A stretch of DNA of 64,000 nt, taken from RYN-230 sp963760405 (GTDB lineage: Bacteria; Actinomycetota; Actinomycetes; Streptosporangiales; Streptosporangiaceae). Below, piece after piece: positions 8,608 through 16,327 of this stretch (its first letter is position 1; every line of letters begins with the position of its first letter). Below the pieces are notes generated by a model. The model did no database searches. It saw only the letters and a list, made by a program, of their open reading frames with translations, and was not told the DNA's origin. Location: positions 496,001-560,000 of the forward strand of contig CAVXCV010000002.1 in assembly GCA_963760405.1 (NCBI GenBank), in the 5' to 3' direction. The position numbers and the translations under genes were made by a program.

Positions 8608-9423
8608 GTGACCGACAGCGTGCTCTATGACCTCGACGAGGCGGTCGCCACCATCACGCTGAACCGGCCTGCGGCCCGGAACGCGCTCACCGCGGAGATG
8701 AAGGCCGGGCTGCTCGCTGCGCTGCGCCAGGCTGCGTCAAGCAGCGCGGCCCGGGCGGTGATCATCACCGGCGCCGGGCCGGGATTCTGCGCGGGCCAGG
8801 ATCTCCGCGAGCACGCCGGGCTGCTGGCGGCCGCGGCGCAGCAGGCACCCGGCGACGCACCCCCGGACCAGCCGCTGGACACGGTCCGGGCGCACTACAA
8901 TCCGATCGTGGCGACGGTCCGGTCCATGCCCAAGCCGGTTATTGCCGCGGTCAACGGGGTCGCCGCCGGAGCTGGCGCGGGCCTGGCCTTTGCCTGCGAT
9001 TTCCGGATAGCAGCCCGGCAGGCCAGCTTCCTGATGGCCTTCGCCCGGGTGGGGCTGGCGGCCGACTCGGGCGCCTCGTGGACCCTGCAGCGGCTCGCCG
9101 GATTCGCCCGTGCGACTGAGCTGCTGATGCTCGCGGAACCGGTGCCGGCCGAGCGGGCCCTCGATTACGGGCTGGTCAACTCGGTGGTGGAGGCCGCCGA
9201 CCTGGCCGCCACGGCCGGTGCGCTGGCCGCCCGCCTCGCCGCCGGGCCGACCGCCGCTTACGCGGGCATCAAGGCGCAGCTCGACTACGCCGCCGGGCAC
9301 GGGCTGGCCGAGTCACTGGAGAAAGAGGCCGAGGTCCAGATCGCCCTCGGCCGGACCAGTGATCACCAGGCCGCCACGCTGGCGTTCGCCCGCAAGCAGG
9401 AACCGGTCTTCCAGGGCCACTGA
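8608..9423 (+). CDS. Enoyl-CoA hydratase/isomerase, PaaG-like
   Basis: Crotonase-fold enzyme of 271 aa acting on acyl-CoA thioesters. The oxyanion-hole segments are visible: ITGAGPGFCAGQDL (about residue 50) and NGVAAGAGAGLAFACDFRIA (about residue 115). The later segment FARVGLAADSGASWTLQRL resembles the 1,2-epoxyphenylacetyl-CoA isomerase PaaG more than a classical hydratase, but no other phenylacetate genes are nearby, so the substrate is open. Homology begins at the GTG at 8608 (VTDSVLYDLDEAVATITLN), preceded by GGAGGG at 8598-8603; the longer frame from 8407 is not supported. Confidence 0.85.
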   Translation: MTDSVLYDLDEAVATITLNRPAARNALTAEMKAGLLAALRQAASSSAARAVIITGAGPGFCAGQDLREHAGLLAAAAQQAPGDAPPDQPLDTVRAHYNPIVATVRSMPKPVIAAVNGVAAGAGAGLAFACDFRIAARQASFLMAFARVGLAADSGASWTLQRLAGFARATELLMLAEPVPAERALDYGLVNSVVEAADLAATAGALAARLAAGPTAAYAGIKAQLDYAAGHGLAESLEKEAEVQIALGRTSDHQAATLAFARKQEPVFQGH

Positions 9424-9514
9424 CCCAGGGCCGGGCCGCCCGGCCCTCGGGCCTGGCTGCCTGCCGGGCTTACTTCTGCGGCAACGCTCCGCCGGCCCGG
9501 GCCAGCGGCACGCC

Positions 9515-10423
9515 TCATCCGTCCGCGTCCGCCCGGGCTGACCCATCCGCGTCCGCCCGGGCCAGCTCCTCGTGCGCGCACACGACTCGCTCGGCCGCAT
9601 CTACCAGGTCGGCGAAGGCCCGCCACTCGCGTCCGCTGCTGGTTGTCCAGGACACCCCGCTATGGCACCATACGGTCAGATCGCGCCGGATCGAGAGCAC
9701 GGCCATGGCGGAGGCGGGCGCGTCCGCGCGGACGATATGGCTGATCCCGCGGCTGGAAAGCATCCGCTCGAGCACCACGGCCGCCTCGCAGGGATCCAGC
9801 TGCGGGCCGTGAAACCGGTCGAGCGCGCTGCTCGGCGGCACCGGGAGAGCGAACCAGACGGCCTTTCCGGGCACCTTCCATCTGCCGAGCCGGGACCGGG
9901 TCAGGTGGTGCCCCCAGCGCCCCTGCGACAGTGCGTCGATGACCTGGAGCCCGCGTCCGCTCACCGCCTCCAGGGCCGCCAGGTCGAGCTGCGCCGGGTC
10001 CAGCTGGGCCGGGTCCAGGTGCGCGGTGGCCGCCTCCGGCAGTGCGCCGTCCGTCCAGGCCGGCAGCGAGTCGAACACCTTGCACACGAGCTCCTGCGCC
10101 CTATCACCGGACATGCGCAGGTAGAGCCAGATCTCCGGGCCGCCAGCCACCGGGTAGGACCGGGCCCCCGCCAGCCGGTTGCCTGCCTGGGCGTGCAGGG
10201 TGTTGGCCGCGAGTTCGCTGGCCATTGTGACGCCGTCATCGATCAGGTCCGCGGGCAGGCCCACGTCCGCTGCGACCGCCCGGAACACCTGCCTGGCCAG
10301 GCTCGCGCCGGTAGCGTCCAGCGGGAGGGCGGAGGTGGCGCAGCCGCCTGCGGAAACCGTCATAGCCGGGGCGTGCACCGATAGCGCGGCATCTGGTGCG
10401 TCAGCGGCAAGCGACCCCGACAT
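9515..10423 (-). CDS. ATP-binding protein, RsbW-like anti-sigma regulatory (HATPase_c_2) domain
   Basis: A 302-aa soluble protein whose first half is a GHKL ATPase domain of the RsbW/SpoIIAB kinase type. SLARQVFRAVAADVGLPAD and DDGVTMASELAANTLHAQA form the N-box region, and GRGLQVIDALSQGRWG the G box. The C-terminal half (about residues 195-290) is an extra domain without recognised family and ends in an ADADG repeat. Such ATPases accompany XRE-DUF397 pairs in streptomycetes (WhiJ/abaA-type sets). The ATG has GGGAAGG upstream, and a palindrome 34 nt upstream is shared with the XRE gene, suggesting co-regulation. Confidence 0.8.
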   Translation of the reverse strand: MSGSLAADAPDAALSVHAPAMTVSAGGCATSALPLDATGASLARQVFRAVAADVGLPADLIDDGVTMASELAANTLHAQAGNRLAGARSYPVAGGPEIWLYLRMSGDRAQELVCKVFDSLPAWTDGALPEAATAHLDPAQLDPAQLDLAALEAVSGRGLQVIDALSQGRWGHHLTRSRLGRWKVPGKAVWFALPVPPSSALDRFHGPQLDPCEAAVVLERMLSSRGISHIVRADAPASAMAVLSIRRDLTVWCHSGVSWTTSSGREWRAFADLVDAAERVVCAHEELARADADGSARADADG

Positions 10424-10447
10424 GATCTTCAGCCTTCCCGGCTACAC

Positions 10448-10466
10448 AATCTGTGAAACACAGATT
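10448..10466 (-). promoter_or_regulatory. Palindromic operator upstream of the RsbW-like ATPase gene
   Basis: AATCTGTG-AAA-CACAGATT is a perfect inverted repeat with 8-bp arms, centred 34 nt upstream of the ATPase start codon. The core TGTGAAACACAGATTA (10452-10467) recurs with one change at 11912-11927 in front of the XRE gene. Binding by that XRE regulator is an inference. Confidence 0.6.
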
Positions 10467-10781
10467 ACGAGTCACTGAACCGATTGCGCAACGATATCCG
10501 GCCCAACCCCCCAAGTTTTCTTGACTCGTTACCTCCCGGTGGCGGCCGGTGAGCGAAGTTCCACTAATCCACTACGTCGCTTACCTCAGGTTAGGTACGT
10601 ATTGCCGTCCGGTAAGTAATGGACTGGCGAGGGGCCTACCCCTCCGGGTGGCCGCACAGTAATGTCGAGCCCGCAGCGTTGCCAGTGGCACGCCGCGGGC
10701 TTGAGACAGGCCCAGTAATGGCAGAATCCCCTGGGTGGCGGCCCGGGGGATTCTGCTGCCTAACCGCTGCGGCAGGTTGGT
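10467..10781. other. Intergenic region, ATPase promoter side
   Basis: About 315 bp of lower GC content than its surroundings, holding upstream sequence for the ATPase gene and the hairpin at 10721-10756. No convincing gene is present in any frame. Confidence 0.5.
10721..10756 (-). terminator. Hairpin terminator candidate after the XRE-DUF397 unit
   Basis: GCAGAATCCCC (10721-10731) pairs perfectly with GGGGATTCTGC (10746-10756), and the stem can extend inward to 15 bp around a 6-nt loop. It sits 25 nt beyond the DUF397 stop codon. There is no T-run, as is common in GC-rich actinobacteria. Confidence 0.6.
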
Positions 10782-11003
10782 TCAGTCTGCTGGTGCGAAA
10801 TGATCCAGGTCATAGCTTCCGGCCTTGGTGTCGGCCAGGAACTGGGCAAACGCCGTCCGGGTGACCACGTGCGCGCCCGCGCCGGGGCGGGTGCTGTCCC
10901 GGACAGCCACGATTTCGGGGAGATTAGCGGCAATTTCCACGCAGCCGCCGTTATGCAGGCTTCGGCGGGCCTTCCGCCAGTTTGCTCGAGACAGGTCGGT
11001 CAT
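10782..11003 (-). CDS. DUF397 domain protein
   Basis: A 73-aa protein of the DUF397 family: RANWRKARRSLHNGGCVEIA at the start, then VAVRDSTRPGAG and a C-terminal segment FAQFLADTKAGSYD. DUF397 proteins are small partners of XRE regulators in filamentous actinobacteria (BldB/WhiJ context) and have been considered toxin- or effector-like. The gene begins inside the end of the XRE gene with a 53-nt overlap, so the two are almost certainly translated together. Confidence 0.88.
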   Translation of the reverse strand: MTDLSRANWRKARRSLHNGGCVEIAANLPEIVAVRDSTRPGAGAHVVTRTAFAQFLADTKAGSYDLDHFAPAD

Positions 11004-11859
11004 CGATTAACTCCAGTTGTTCCGCTAGGTGCTCGAGGTAGGAGTGGGTAGCAAGAGGCTCCAGCGCCCCTTCGAGCGCGCGCTTGAACGATTCCGCGTA
11101 GGTGCTCACCTGGCTTGCGTTGCTCACCTCCTGGATAGCGGCGTCGGTTTCGGTGTAGACAAGGCTCGGCTCGTCCCCCGGGAAGTCGAAAATGTTGACC
11201 GGGGATAGCAAGCCAAGCGGCGGCCCGTCCGCGAAACGCTGGATCCGCAGCTCGATCCGGGGCCGCCGGCTCATCTCGATCAACTGCTCGATCTGCTCCC
11301 GCCGCTCCGGTTTACTGCCCCACTGGTACATCAGCGAGGCCTCGGTGATCACGGCCACCAGCTGGGGCGCGGTGCCGTCGGTCCGGTCCAGGATCTCCTG
11401 CCGGCGCTGCCGCGTCTCGAGCGCCTTGCGCCGCCAGGCCAGCGACCGGGGGCCCGCGCGCAGGTGCGCTTCTGCGTAGTCCTGGCCCTGCAGCAGCCCG
11501 GGCAGGACGAGCGGCATGAAGACCCGGATGCGTGCGGCGTCGTTCTCGAAGCCGGGAAACTCGTTCTCGAAGATCTCGGAGTAGTCTCGCCACCAGGGCC
11601 GGGCCCGGGACCGGACGGCCAGTTCCTCGAGCTCTTCGGCGAGGGCCGGCTCTACTCCGTAAATGCGCAGCAGGTCCCGGATGTCGCTCATCTCGGGGCG
11701 CTTCCACTGGTTGGCCTCGAAACGGCCGACCTTGCCGCGGCCCCAGCTGAGAATGTCGCAGACATGGTTGGCGGTATGGCCGCTCGCCATCCGGAGTTCA
11801 GCCAGGCGGCGGGAGAGCCGACGCTTGGCTACGGTCGAACCGTAGGCGTCGTCGGTCAT
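10951..11859 (-). CDS. XRE-family HTH regulator with DUF5753 domain (WhiJ-like)
   Basis: A 302-aa regulator with an N-terminal helix-turn-helix (RRLSRRLAELRMASGHTANHVCDILSW is read across two helices, about residues 12-60) and a DUF5753 ligand/partner domain from about residue 110 to 280, containing LVLPGLLQGQDYAEAH and the ends LVYTETD and SYAES-like motifs. The ATG is preceded by GGGAGG. The gene overlaps DUF397 and faces away from a near-copy of the palindrome found at the ATPase gene, suggesting autoregulation. WhiJ-type proteins are repressors of development in streptomycetes; here that is an inference. Confidence 0.88.
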   Translation of the reverse strand: MTDDAYGSTVAKRRLSRRLAELRMASGHTANHVCDILSWGRGKVGRFEANQWKRPEMSDIRDLLRIYGVEPALAEELEELAVRSRARPWWRDYSEIFENEFPGFENDAARIRVFMPLVLPGLLQGQDYAEAHLRAGPRSLAWRRKALETRQRRQEILDRTDGTAPQLVAVITEASLMYQWGSKPERREQIEQLIEMSRRPRIELRIQRFADGPPLGLLSPVNIFDFPGDEPSLVYTETDAAIQEVSNASQVSTYAESFKRALEGALEPLATHSYLEHLAEQLELIDDRPVSSKLAEGPPKPA

Positions 11860-11911
11860 CCGGGATCGCCTCCCTGACGAGAGATTGCTTGCAGCATAAC
11901 GCTACCTAACT

Positions 11912-11927
11912 TGTGAATCACAGATTA
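11912..11927 (-). promoter_or_regulatory. Operator-like site upstream of the XRE gene
   Basis: TGTGAATCACAGATTA differs at one base from the 16-mer at 10452-10467. Its dyad TGTGA-A-TCACA is centred 58 nt upstream of the XRE start. Two near-identical sites at the two promoters of this locus suggest one regulator. Confidence 0.55.
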
Positions 11928-12145
11928 TTGAGTACTTTCCTGAGAGTCTCAGTTGCCGCCCGATTCCAGTGGTTGCCCGGGGTTCCGCCGCCTGGGTCGG
12001 CCCCTGCGCCAGCTGCTCCACCTGGGCTGCTGGGCCAGGTCAGGTTGCCAGGCCAGGGGTGCTGGGCAGGCACCGCCGCGCTGGCGACGGGCTGGACCGC
12101 CGCACCGGGCCGGACGCCCGGGCCCCGGTGATCCCGGGCCGCTGC

Positions 12146-12418
12146 CTAGCCAGCGGCGTCGTCGAATTCCCCGCCGCGCACGCCGTCGAGGAAGCACTCC
12201 CACTCATGCCGGTCGTAGACGAGGATCCGGCCGTCCTGATCACCTGCCACCCGCATCAGCACCCACTCGACGCGGTCAGCGTCCCGCTCAGCTCCGGCTT
12301 CGGCTGCGGGCCCGGGCAGGAAAGCGATCTCGATCGCGCCGTCACGGTCACCCGACCTGCGCCACGACTGGGCGTCCACGTCGATGCCGAGCTCCTGCAC
12401 GGTGGGCTTTTTCGTCAA
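12146..12418 (-). CDS. DUF397-like small protein
   Basis: A 90-aa protein with a TTG start preceded by GGAAGGG. The C terminus EWECFLDGVRGGEFDDAAG matches the end of DUF397 proteins (FLxGVxxGEFD), while the N-terminal W-R-S/C pattern is only partly recognisable (SWRRSGDRDGAIEIAF). It lies beyond the XRE/DUF397 pair on the same strand but is a separate unit, with about 220 bp of GC-rich non-coding sequence between. A DNA-binding partner is not adjacent, so it may rely on the XRE protein at 10951. Confidence 0.7.
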   Translation of the reverse strand: MTKKPTVQELGIDVDAQSWRRSGDRDGAIEIAFLPGPAAEAGAERDADRVEWVLMRVAGDQDGRILVYDRHEWECFLDGVRGGEFDDAAG

Positions 12419-12533
12419 CGTAACCCTTCCTCGAGCGGCTCAGGCCAGCGGGAAAACAGTAGAGCACCCCGCAGCACTGTCCGAAACCGGAGGATCTACC
12501 CATGCGATCCCGGTTATCCGGGCCGCCGGCCGG

Positions 12534-13424
12534 TCAGGAAACCGGATCCGGCACCCGGGCGACCGCACAGTATCCCCAGCGGGAACCGTCGCTGTCGGCG
12601 AGTTCTGGGTCCTCTGCGCCCCACTCGCCCATGAACACCAGCCGCGGCTCCGCGCCCGGCCACGGCGATACCAGGTCCAGGCCGTCGAAGAAGCGCTGCA
12701 CCGCGGCGCGCGGCCGCAGGTGGATGCTCTCCGTCGCCTTGGCGTAGACCGCCACCCCTGTCTCCACCCCGCGCGGCGGCACGTTGTCCGCGGTGACGTG
12801 GGAGAGCGCCAGGTAACTGCCAGGGGGAAGCGCCCCCACGTACCGGGCGACGAGCCCCCAGGGATCCGACTCGTCCGCCACGAAATGCAGTACCGCGGTC
12901 ATCAGCAAGCCGACCGGCATCGAGAAGTCGATCAGCGCCCGGACCGGATGGCTGTTCAGCACACTGTCCGGATCACGCAGGTCAGCCTCGACAAAGGCGG
13001 TAATGCGCGTGTCGGCCAGCAGCTCGCTCGCGTACGACCGCACCATGGGGTCGTTGTCCACGTACACCACACGGGCGTCGGGCGCTACCTTCCGCACTAC
13101 CTCGTGCGTGTTGCCTTGCGTGGGCAGTCCGGATCCGATGTCGATGAACTGGCGGATCCGGCACGTCTCGGCCAGCCATTTCGCGGCGCGCTGGTGGAAG
13201 CCGCGATTCGCCCAGGCCATGTCCGAGATCTCCGGCAGGTCGGCCCGGATCTTCTCGGCCGCGTCCCGGTCGGCCGGGAAGTTGATCTTCCCGCCGAGGT
13301 AGTAGTCGTACAGCCGGGCGGGACTCGGCACCCGCGGGTCGACGCCGGGCGGCACCGGGGGTGCATCGATCAGGTCACCATGGTCATCCGCTACTGCGCG
13401 TGACGCCGGGCGTCCCTCGGTCAT
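12534..13424 (-). CDS. SAM-dependent methyltransferase, DUF574 (Methyltransf_19) family
   Basis: A 296-aa member of the actinobacterial S-adenosylmethionine methyltransferase family DUF574. Signature segments: PSPARLYDYYLGGKINFPADR (N-terminal signature), FIDIGSGLPTQGNTHEV (SAM-binding), VYVDNDPMVRSYASELL, and CDS-end GYCAVARV. The natural substrate of the family is unknown to me. GGAGG at 13430-13434 points to the ATG at 13424 rather than the GTG at 13430. These genes are often multi-copy and lie near XRE/DUF397 genes, as here. Confidence 0.88.
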   Translation of the reverse strand: MTEGRPASRAVADDHGDLIDAPPVPPGVDPRVPSPARLYDYYLGGKINFPADRDAAEKIRADLPEISDMAWANRGFHQRAAKWLAETCRIRQFIDIGSGLPTQGNTHEVVRKVAPDARVVYVDNDPMVRSYASELLADTRITAFVEADLRDPDSVLNSHPVRALIDFSMPVGLLMTAVLHFVADESDPWGLVARYVGALPPGSYLALSHVTADNVPPRGVETGVAVYAKATESIHLRPRAAVQRFFDGLDLVSPWPGAEPRLVFMGEWGAEDPELADSDGSRWGYCAVARVPDPVS

Positions 13425-13515
13425 GCCCACCTCCGCGAAAGCCGTTGCCGCCTAGTCTGGCACGCCCGGTGCGATTCACGAACCGCGATACTCGAGCCGC
13501 CGGGATCGGCGCAGG

Positions 13516-14172
13516 TCAGCGGTATGCCCCGCGCCGCCAGCAATCCCGCAGGTGGTCATCGATGCCGCCGCAGGCTTGCAGGGTCGCCTGCGCGGTGACG
13601 GGACCGGTGAACGAGAAGCCGTTGCGGCGCAGGTCCCGGGACAGCGCCTTGGACGCGGGAGTCGAGGCTGCCACATCGGCCATGGTCACCGGGGCGGACG
13701 GGCGGTTCGCTGGATCGTCGGCGTATTTCCAGACCAGCGCAGCCAGGCCGCCGGGCAGGGCCAGCGCGGCCGCGGCGTTGCGGATCACCGCCTCGATCTT
13801 GGCGCGGTTCCGCACGATGCCCGGGTCGCCGAGCAGCCGGGCCACCTCAGCTGGGCCGAAGCCAGCCACTGCCGCCATGTCGAAATCGCAGAACGCTGCC
13901 CGGAAGGCGGCCCGCTTACGCAAGATGATGAGCCACGACAAGCCCGACTGGAACCCTTCCAGGGACAGCCGCTCGAAGATTCCGCGGTCATCACGGACCG
14001 GCCGTCCCCATTCCTCGTCGTGATAGCCGAGGTACTCCGGGCTGCTCAGCGCCCAGGGGCAGCGCAGCCTGCCGTCCGGCCCGGGCCGCACCCCCTGACC
14101 CAGCTCACCGGGGTTCAGCTCACCGGGGTTCAGCTCACCGGGGTTCAGCTCACCGCCGCCCGGATCACTCAT
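13516..14172 (-). CDS. tag: DNA-3-methyladenine glycosylase I
   Basis: Base-excision repair glycosylase (218 aa) removing 3-methyladenine. The core LRCPWALSSPEYLGYHDEEWG holds the zinc ligands Cys and His; LEGFQSGLSW contains the catalytic Glu and the stacking Trp; the final zinc ligands are in GGIDDHLRDC. The N terminus has a lineage-specific NPGEL repeat encoded by a 15-bp tandem repeat. Its ATG at 14172 overlaps the end of the DivIVA-like gene by 8 nt, so it is translationally coupled; a longer frame reading up to 14700 is an antisense-type artefact of the repeats. Confidence 0.92.
   Translation of the reverse strand: MSDPGGGELNPGELNPGELNPGELGQGVRPGPDGRLRCPWALSSPEYLGYHDEEWGRPVRDDRGIFERLSLEGFQSGLSWLIILRKRAAFRAAFCDFDMAAVAGFGPAEVARLLGDPGIVRNRAKIEAVIRNAAAALALPGGLAALVWKYADDPANRPSAPVTMADVAASTPASKALSRDLRRNGFSFTGPVTAQATLQACGGIDDHLRDCWRRGAYR
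14101..14156. repeat. 15-bp tandem repeat inside the tag 5' end
   Basis: The unit cagctcaccggggtt occurs at 14101, 14116 and 14131, with a partial fourth at 14146. It encodes repeated Asn-Pro-Gly-Glu-Leu in the glycosylase N terminus. Confidence 0.9.
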
Positions 14173-15292
14173 CGTGGCTGGCGGCAGCTCCCCCGGAACC
14201 CGGCGTACCCGCCGACTGCGAGGCGGACTGTGGCTCAGCCGCGGCATCGGGCCCGGGCTCGGCCGCTCCTGGCACCACGGCTTCGGGCTCGGCCGTTCCT
14301 GGCTCCGCCGCTTCGGGCTCGGAGCTGCCCGGCTCCGCTGGTACAGGCTCCACCGCTGGGGCTGCCACCGCTTCGGGCTCGGCCGCTTCCGGCTCCGCCA
14401 CTTCGGGCTCGGCGCTACCCGGCTCCGCTGGTACAGGCTCCACCGCTGGGGCTGCCACCGCTCCGGGTTCTGCGCTGCCGGGTTCTGCTGTCCCCGCCGC
14501 CACACCCGGCTCCGCCGCAACTGGCGCCACCGCTTCCGGCTCCGCCACTTCGGGCGCCACGACATCCGGCTCCGCCGCAACCGGCGCCACCGCTTCGGGC
14601 GCCACCGCTTCGGGCGCCACCGCTTCGGGCGGCACCGCTTCGGGCGTCGCCACATTCGGCTCCGCCCCGGCTGCCAGCGCCTCGCCGGGCTGATCCTCAC
14701 CCGGCAGCACAGCTCCTGCTGGGCCGGCCTCTGCTGGCACCGGCTCCGCGGGCGCAGGCTCCCCCTGCACCGTCGGGATCACCTCGTCATGGTGAACCGC
14801 GGCACCCATCAGCCGGGCGCTGCCCATGAACCCAACACCGGCCGCAGCCCCCGCTGCCGCCCCAGTCGTGCCCGCCCCAGTCGTGCCCGCACTTCGCAGC
14901 CGGGTGCTGCGCAGTCCCGGGCTTGTCCCCGTGCCACTGGTGCCGCCCGCGCGGGCCCGGCGCAGCTCAGCCAGGGCCGGCAGCTGTGTGCCAGTAGCCG
15001 AGCGCAGGTCAGCGATCTGCTGCCGGAGCACCGCGATCTCGACATCGCGCTCAGTGACAACCTGGGCGATCCGGCCGAACGCCTCGTCCGTCACGTGCAT
15101 GTTGTAGCCCCACAGCGAGGGGGGCGGCTTCAGCAGGGCGACGTCGGCTGCGGTCAGTACGCCATCCAGGGCAGGCGAGACGTAGTCGCTGGCGAATTCC
15201 GCCATCTCGCCGCCGCGGCCCATGGCCACAGCGACCACACCGGCCAGGATGACTACTCCGGCAAGTAGCAACAGAACGGGCACATTATGCAT
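14165..15292 (-). CDS. Membrane-anchored DivIVA-like domain protein with long Ala/Glu/Pro tail
   Basis: A 375-aa protein. An N-terminal membrane helix (VPVLLLLAGVVILAGVVAVAM) is followed by a DivIVA-like segment (LTAADVALLKPPPSLWGYNM, then VTERDVEIAVLRQQIADLR coiled coil, up to about residue 105). Shorter homologues occupy this spot next to tag in actinobacteria. From about residue 185 the chain is a degenerate array of EPEAVAP/AEPEA units of roughly 190 residues, which may span the wall. The ATG at 15292 starts directly before the membrane helix. A role in cell-pole or division architecture is only suggested by the fold. Confidence 0.7.
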   Translation of the reverse strand: MHNVPVLLLLAGVVILAGVVAVAMGRGGEMAEFASDYVSPALDGVLTAADVALLKPPPSLWGYNMHVTDEAFGRIAQVVTERDVEIAVLRQQIADLRSATGTQLPALAELRRARAGGTSGTGTSPGLRSTRLRSAGTTGAGTTGAAAGAAAGVGFMGSARLMGAAVHHDEVIPTVQGEPAPAEPVPAEAGPAGAVLPGEDQPGEALAAGAEPNVATPEAVPPEAVAPEAVAPEAVAPVAAEPDVVAPEVAEPEAVAPVAAEPGVAAGTAEPGSAEPGAVAAPAVEPVPAEPGSAEPEVAEPEAAEPEAVAAPAVEPVPAEPGSSEPEAAEPGTAEPEAVVPGAAEPGPDAAAEPQSASQSAGTPGSGGAAASHDE

Positions 15293-15366
15293 CGTCCCAC
15301 GCTCGGCGAGTGCTGTCCTACCCAAGCAGCGACAAAGCACCCGGCCATAACGGCCGGCCGAAATGC

Positions 15367-16170
15367 CTAATCCAGCCTTGGCTCGGTCTCTGCGGCCTGG
15401 ACTGTCTGGGTCAGCCGGGAGTCGGTGCCGTTGCGCTGGGCGTGCGCCTTCTTGATGACCTCGACCACCTCAGCCGGATCGTCCGCCAGCGTCACCAAGT
15501 CCTCGTCCCCCAGCGAGATCTTCCCCTCGGCCAGCACCTTGTCCCGGATCCAGGTCAGCAGCCCGGACCAGTAATCGCTGCCCACCAGCACGATGGGGAA
15601 CCGGGTGATCTTGCCGGTCTGCACCAGGGTGATCGCCTCGAACAGCTCATCCAGCGTGCCGAACCCGCCCGGCAGCACCACAAAAGCCTGCGAGTACTTG
15701 ATGAACATGGTCTTGCGGACGAAGAAGTAACGGAACACGATGCCGATCTCGACGTAGTCATTCAGGCCCATCTCCATCGGCAGCTCGATGCCCAGGCCCA
15801 CGGACACCCCGCCGGCGCTGACCGCCCCCTTGTTGGCGGCCTCCATCACCCCGGGGCCGCCGCCGGTGATCACCGTGTACCCGGACCCGGCCAGCTCCCG
15901 GCCGATGGTCTCAGCCAGCTGGTACTCGCGGCTGCCCGGGGCGGCCCGCGCCGTGCCGAACACGGACACGGCCGGGCCGAGCTCGGCGAGCAGGCCGAAG
16001 CCCTCGACGAACTCCGCCTGGATCCGCAGGACCCGCCACGGATCGGTGTGCACCCAGTCAGCGGGACCACGTTTGTCCAGCAGCCGCTGGTCGGTGGTGG
16101 TACTGGGGATGAAGTTGCCGCGCAGCACAGCCGGTCCCTGGCGGCGTACGCGACGACGGGATTCTGCCAC
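15367..16170 (-). CDS. LOG family protein (TIGR00730, Rossmann fold nucleotide-binding)
   Basis: A 267-aa cytosolic protein of the LOG/lysine-decarboxylase-like family, whose members hydrolyse nucleoside 5'-monophosphates to base and ribose 5-phosphate (cytokinin-activating type). The nucleotide site TGGGPGVMEAANKGA (about residue 103) and the family motif PGGFGTLDE (about residue 170) are both intact. The GTG start has AGGA at about 9 nt; the GGGAGG next to it is too close. It corresponds to the M. tuberculosis gene beside tag/DivIVA-like genes. Confidence 0.9.
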   Translation of the reverse strand: MAESRRRVRRQGPAVLRGNFIPSTTTDQRLLDKRGPADWVHTDPWRVLRIQAEFVEGFGLLAELGPAVSVFGTARAAPGSREYQLAETIGRELAGSGYTVITGGGPGVMEAANKGAVSAGGVSVGLGIELPMEMGLNDYVEIGIVFRYFFVRKTMFIKYSQAFVVLPGGFGTLDELFEAITLVQTGKITRFPIVLVGSDYWSGLLTWIRDKVLAEGKISLGDEDLVTLADDPAEVVEVIKKAHAQRNGTDSRLTQTVQAAETEPRLD

Positions 16171-16327
16171 CCTCCCGATCCTGCCACGCTCACCAGGCCG
16201 GACGACCAGCCCCGCACGCCGAACGCAGGGCCAAGTTTTGCCGCGATTAGTGCATGGGACGTCTCCCGCAGCACTGCTACGCCGGTAACTTCAGGATGTG
16301 CCCAGAAGTCGCCCGAGCCACCCCAGC

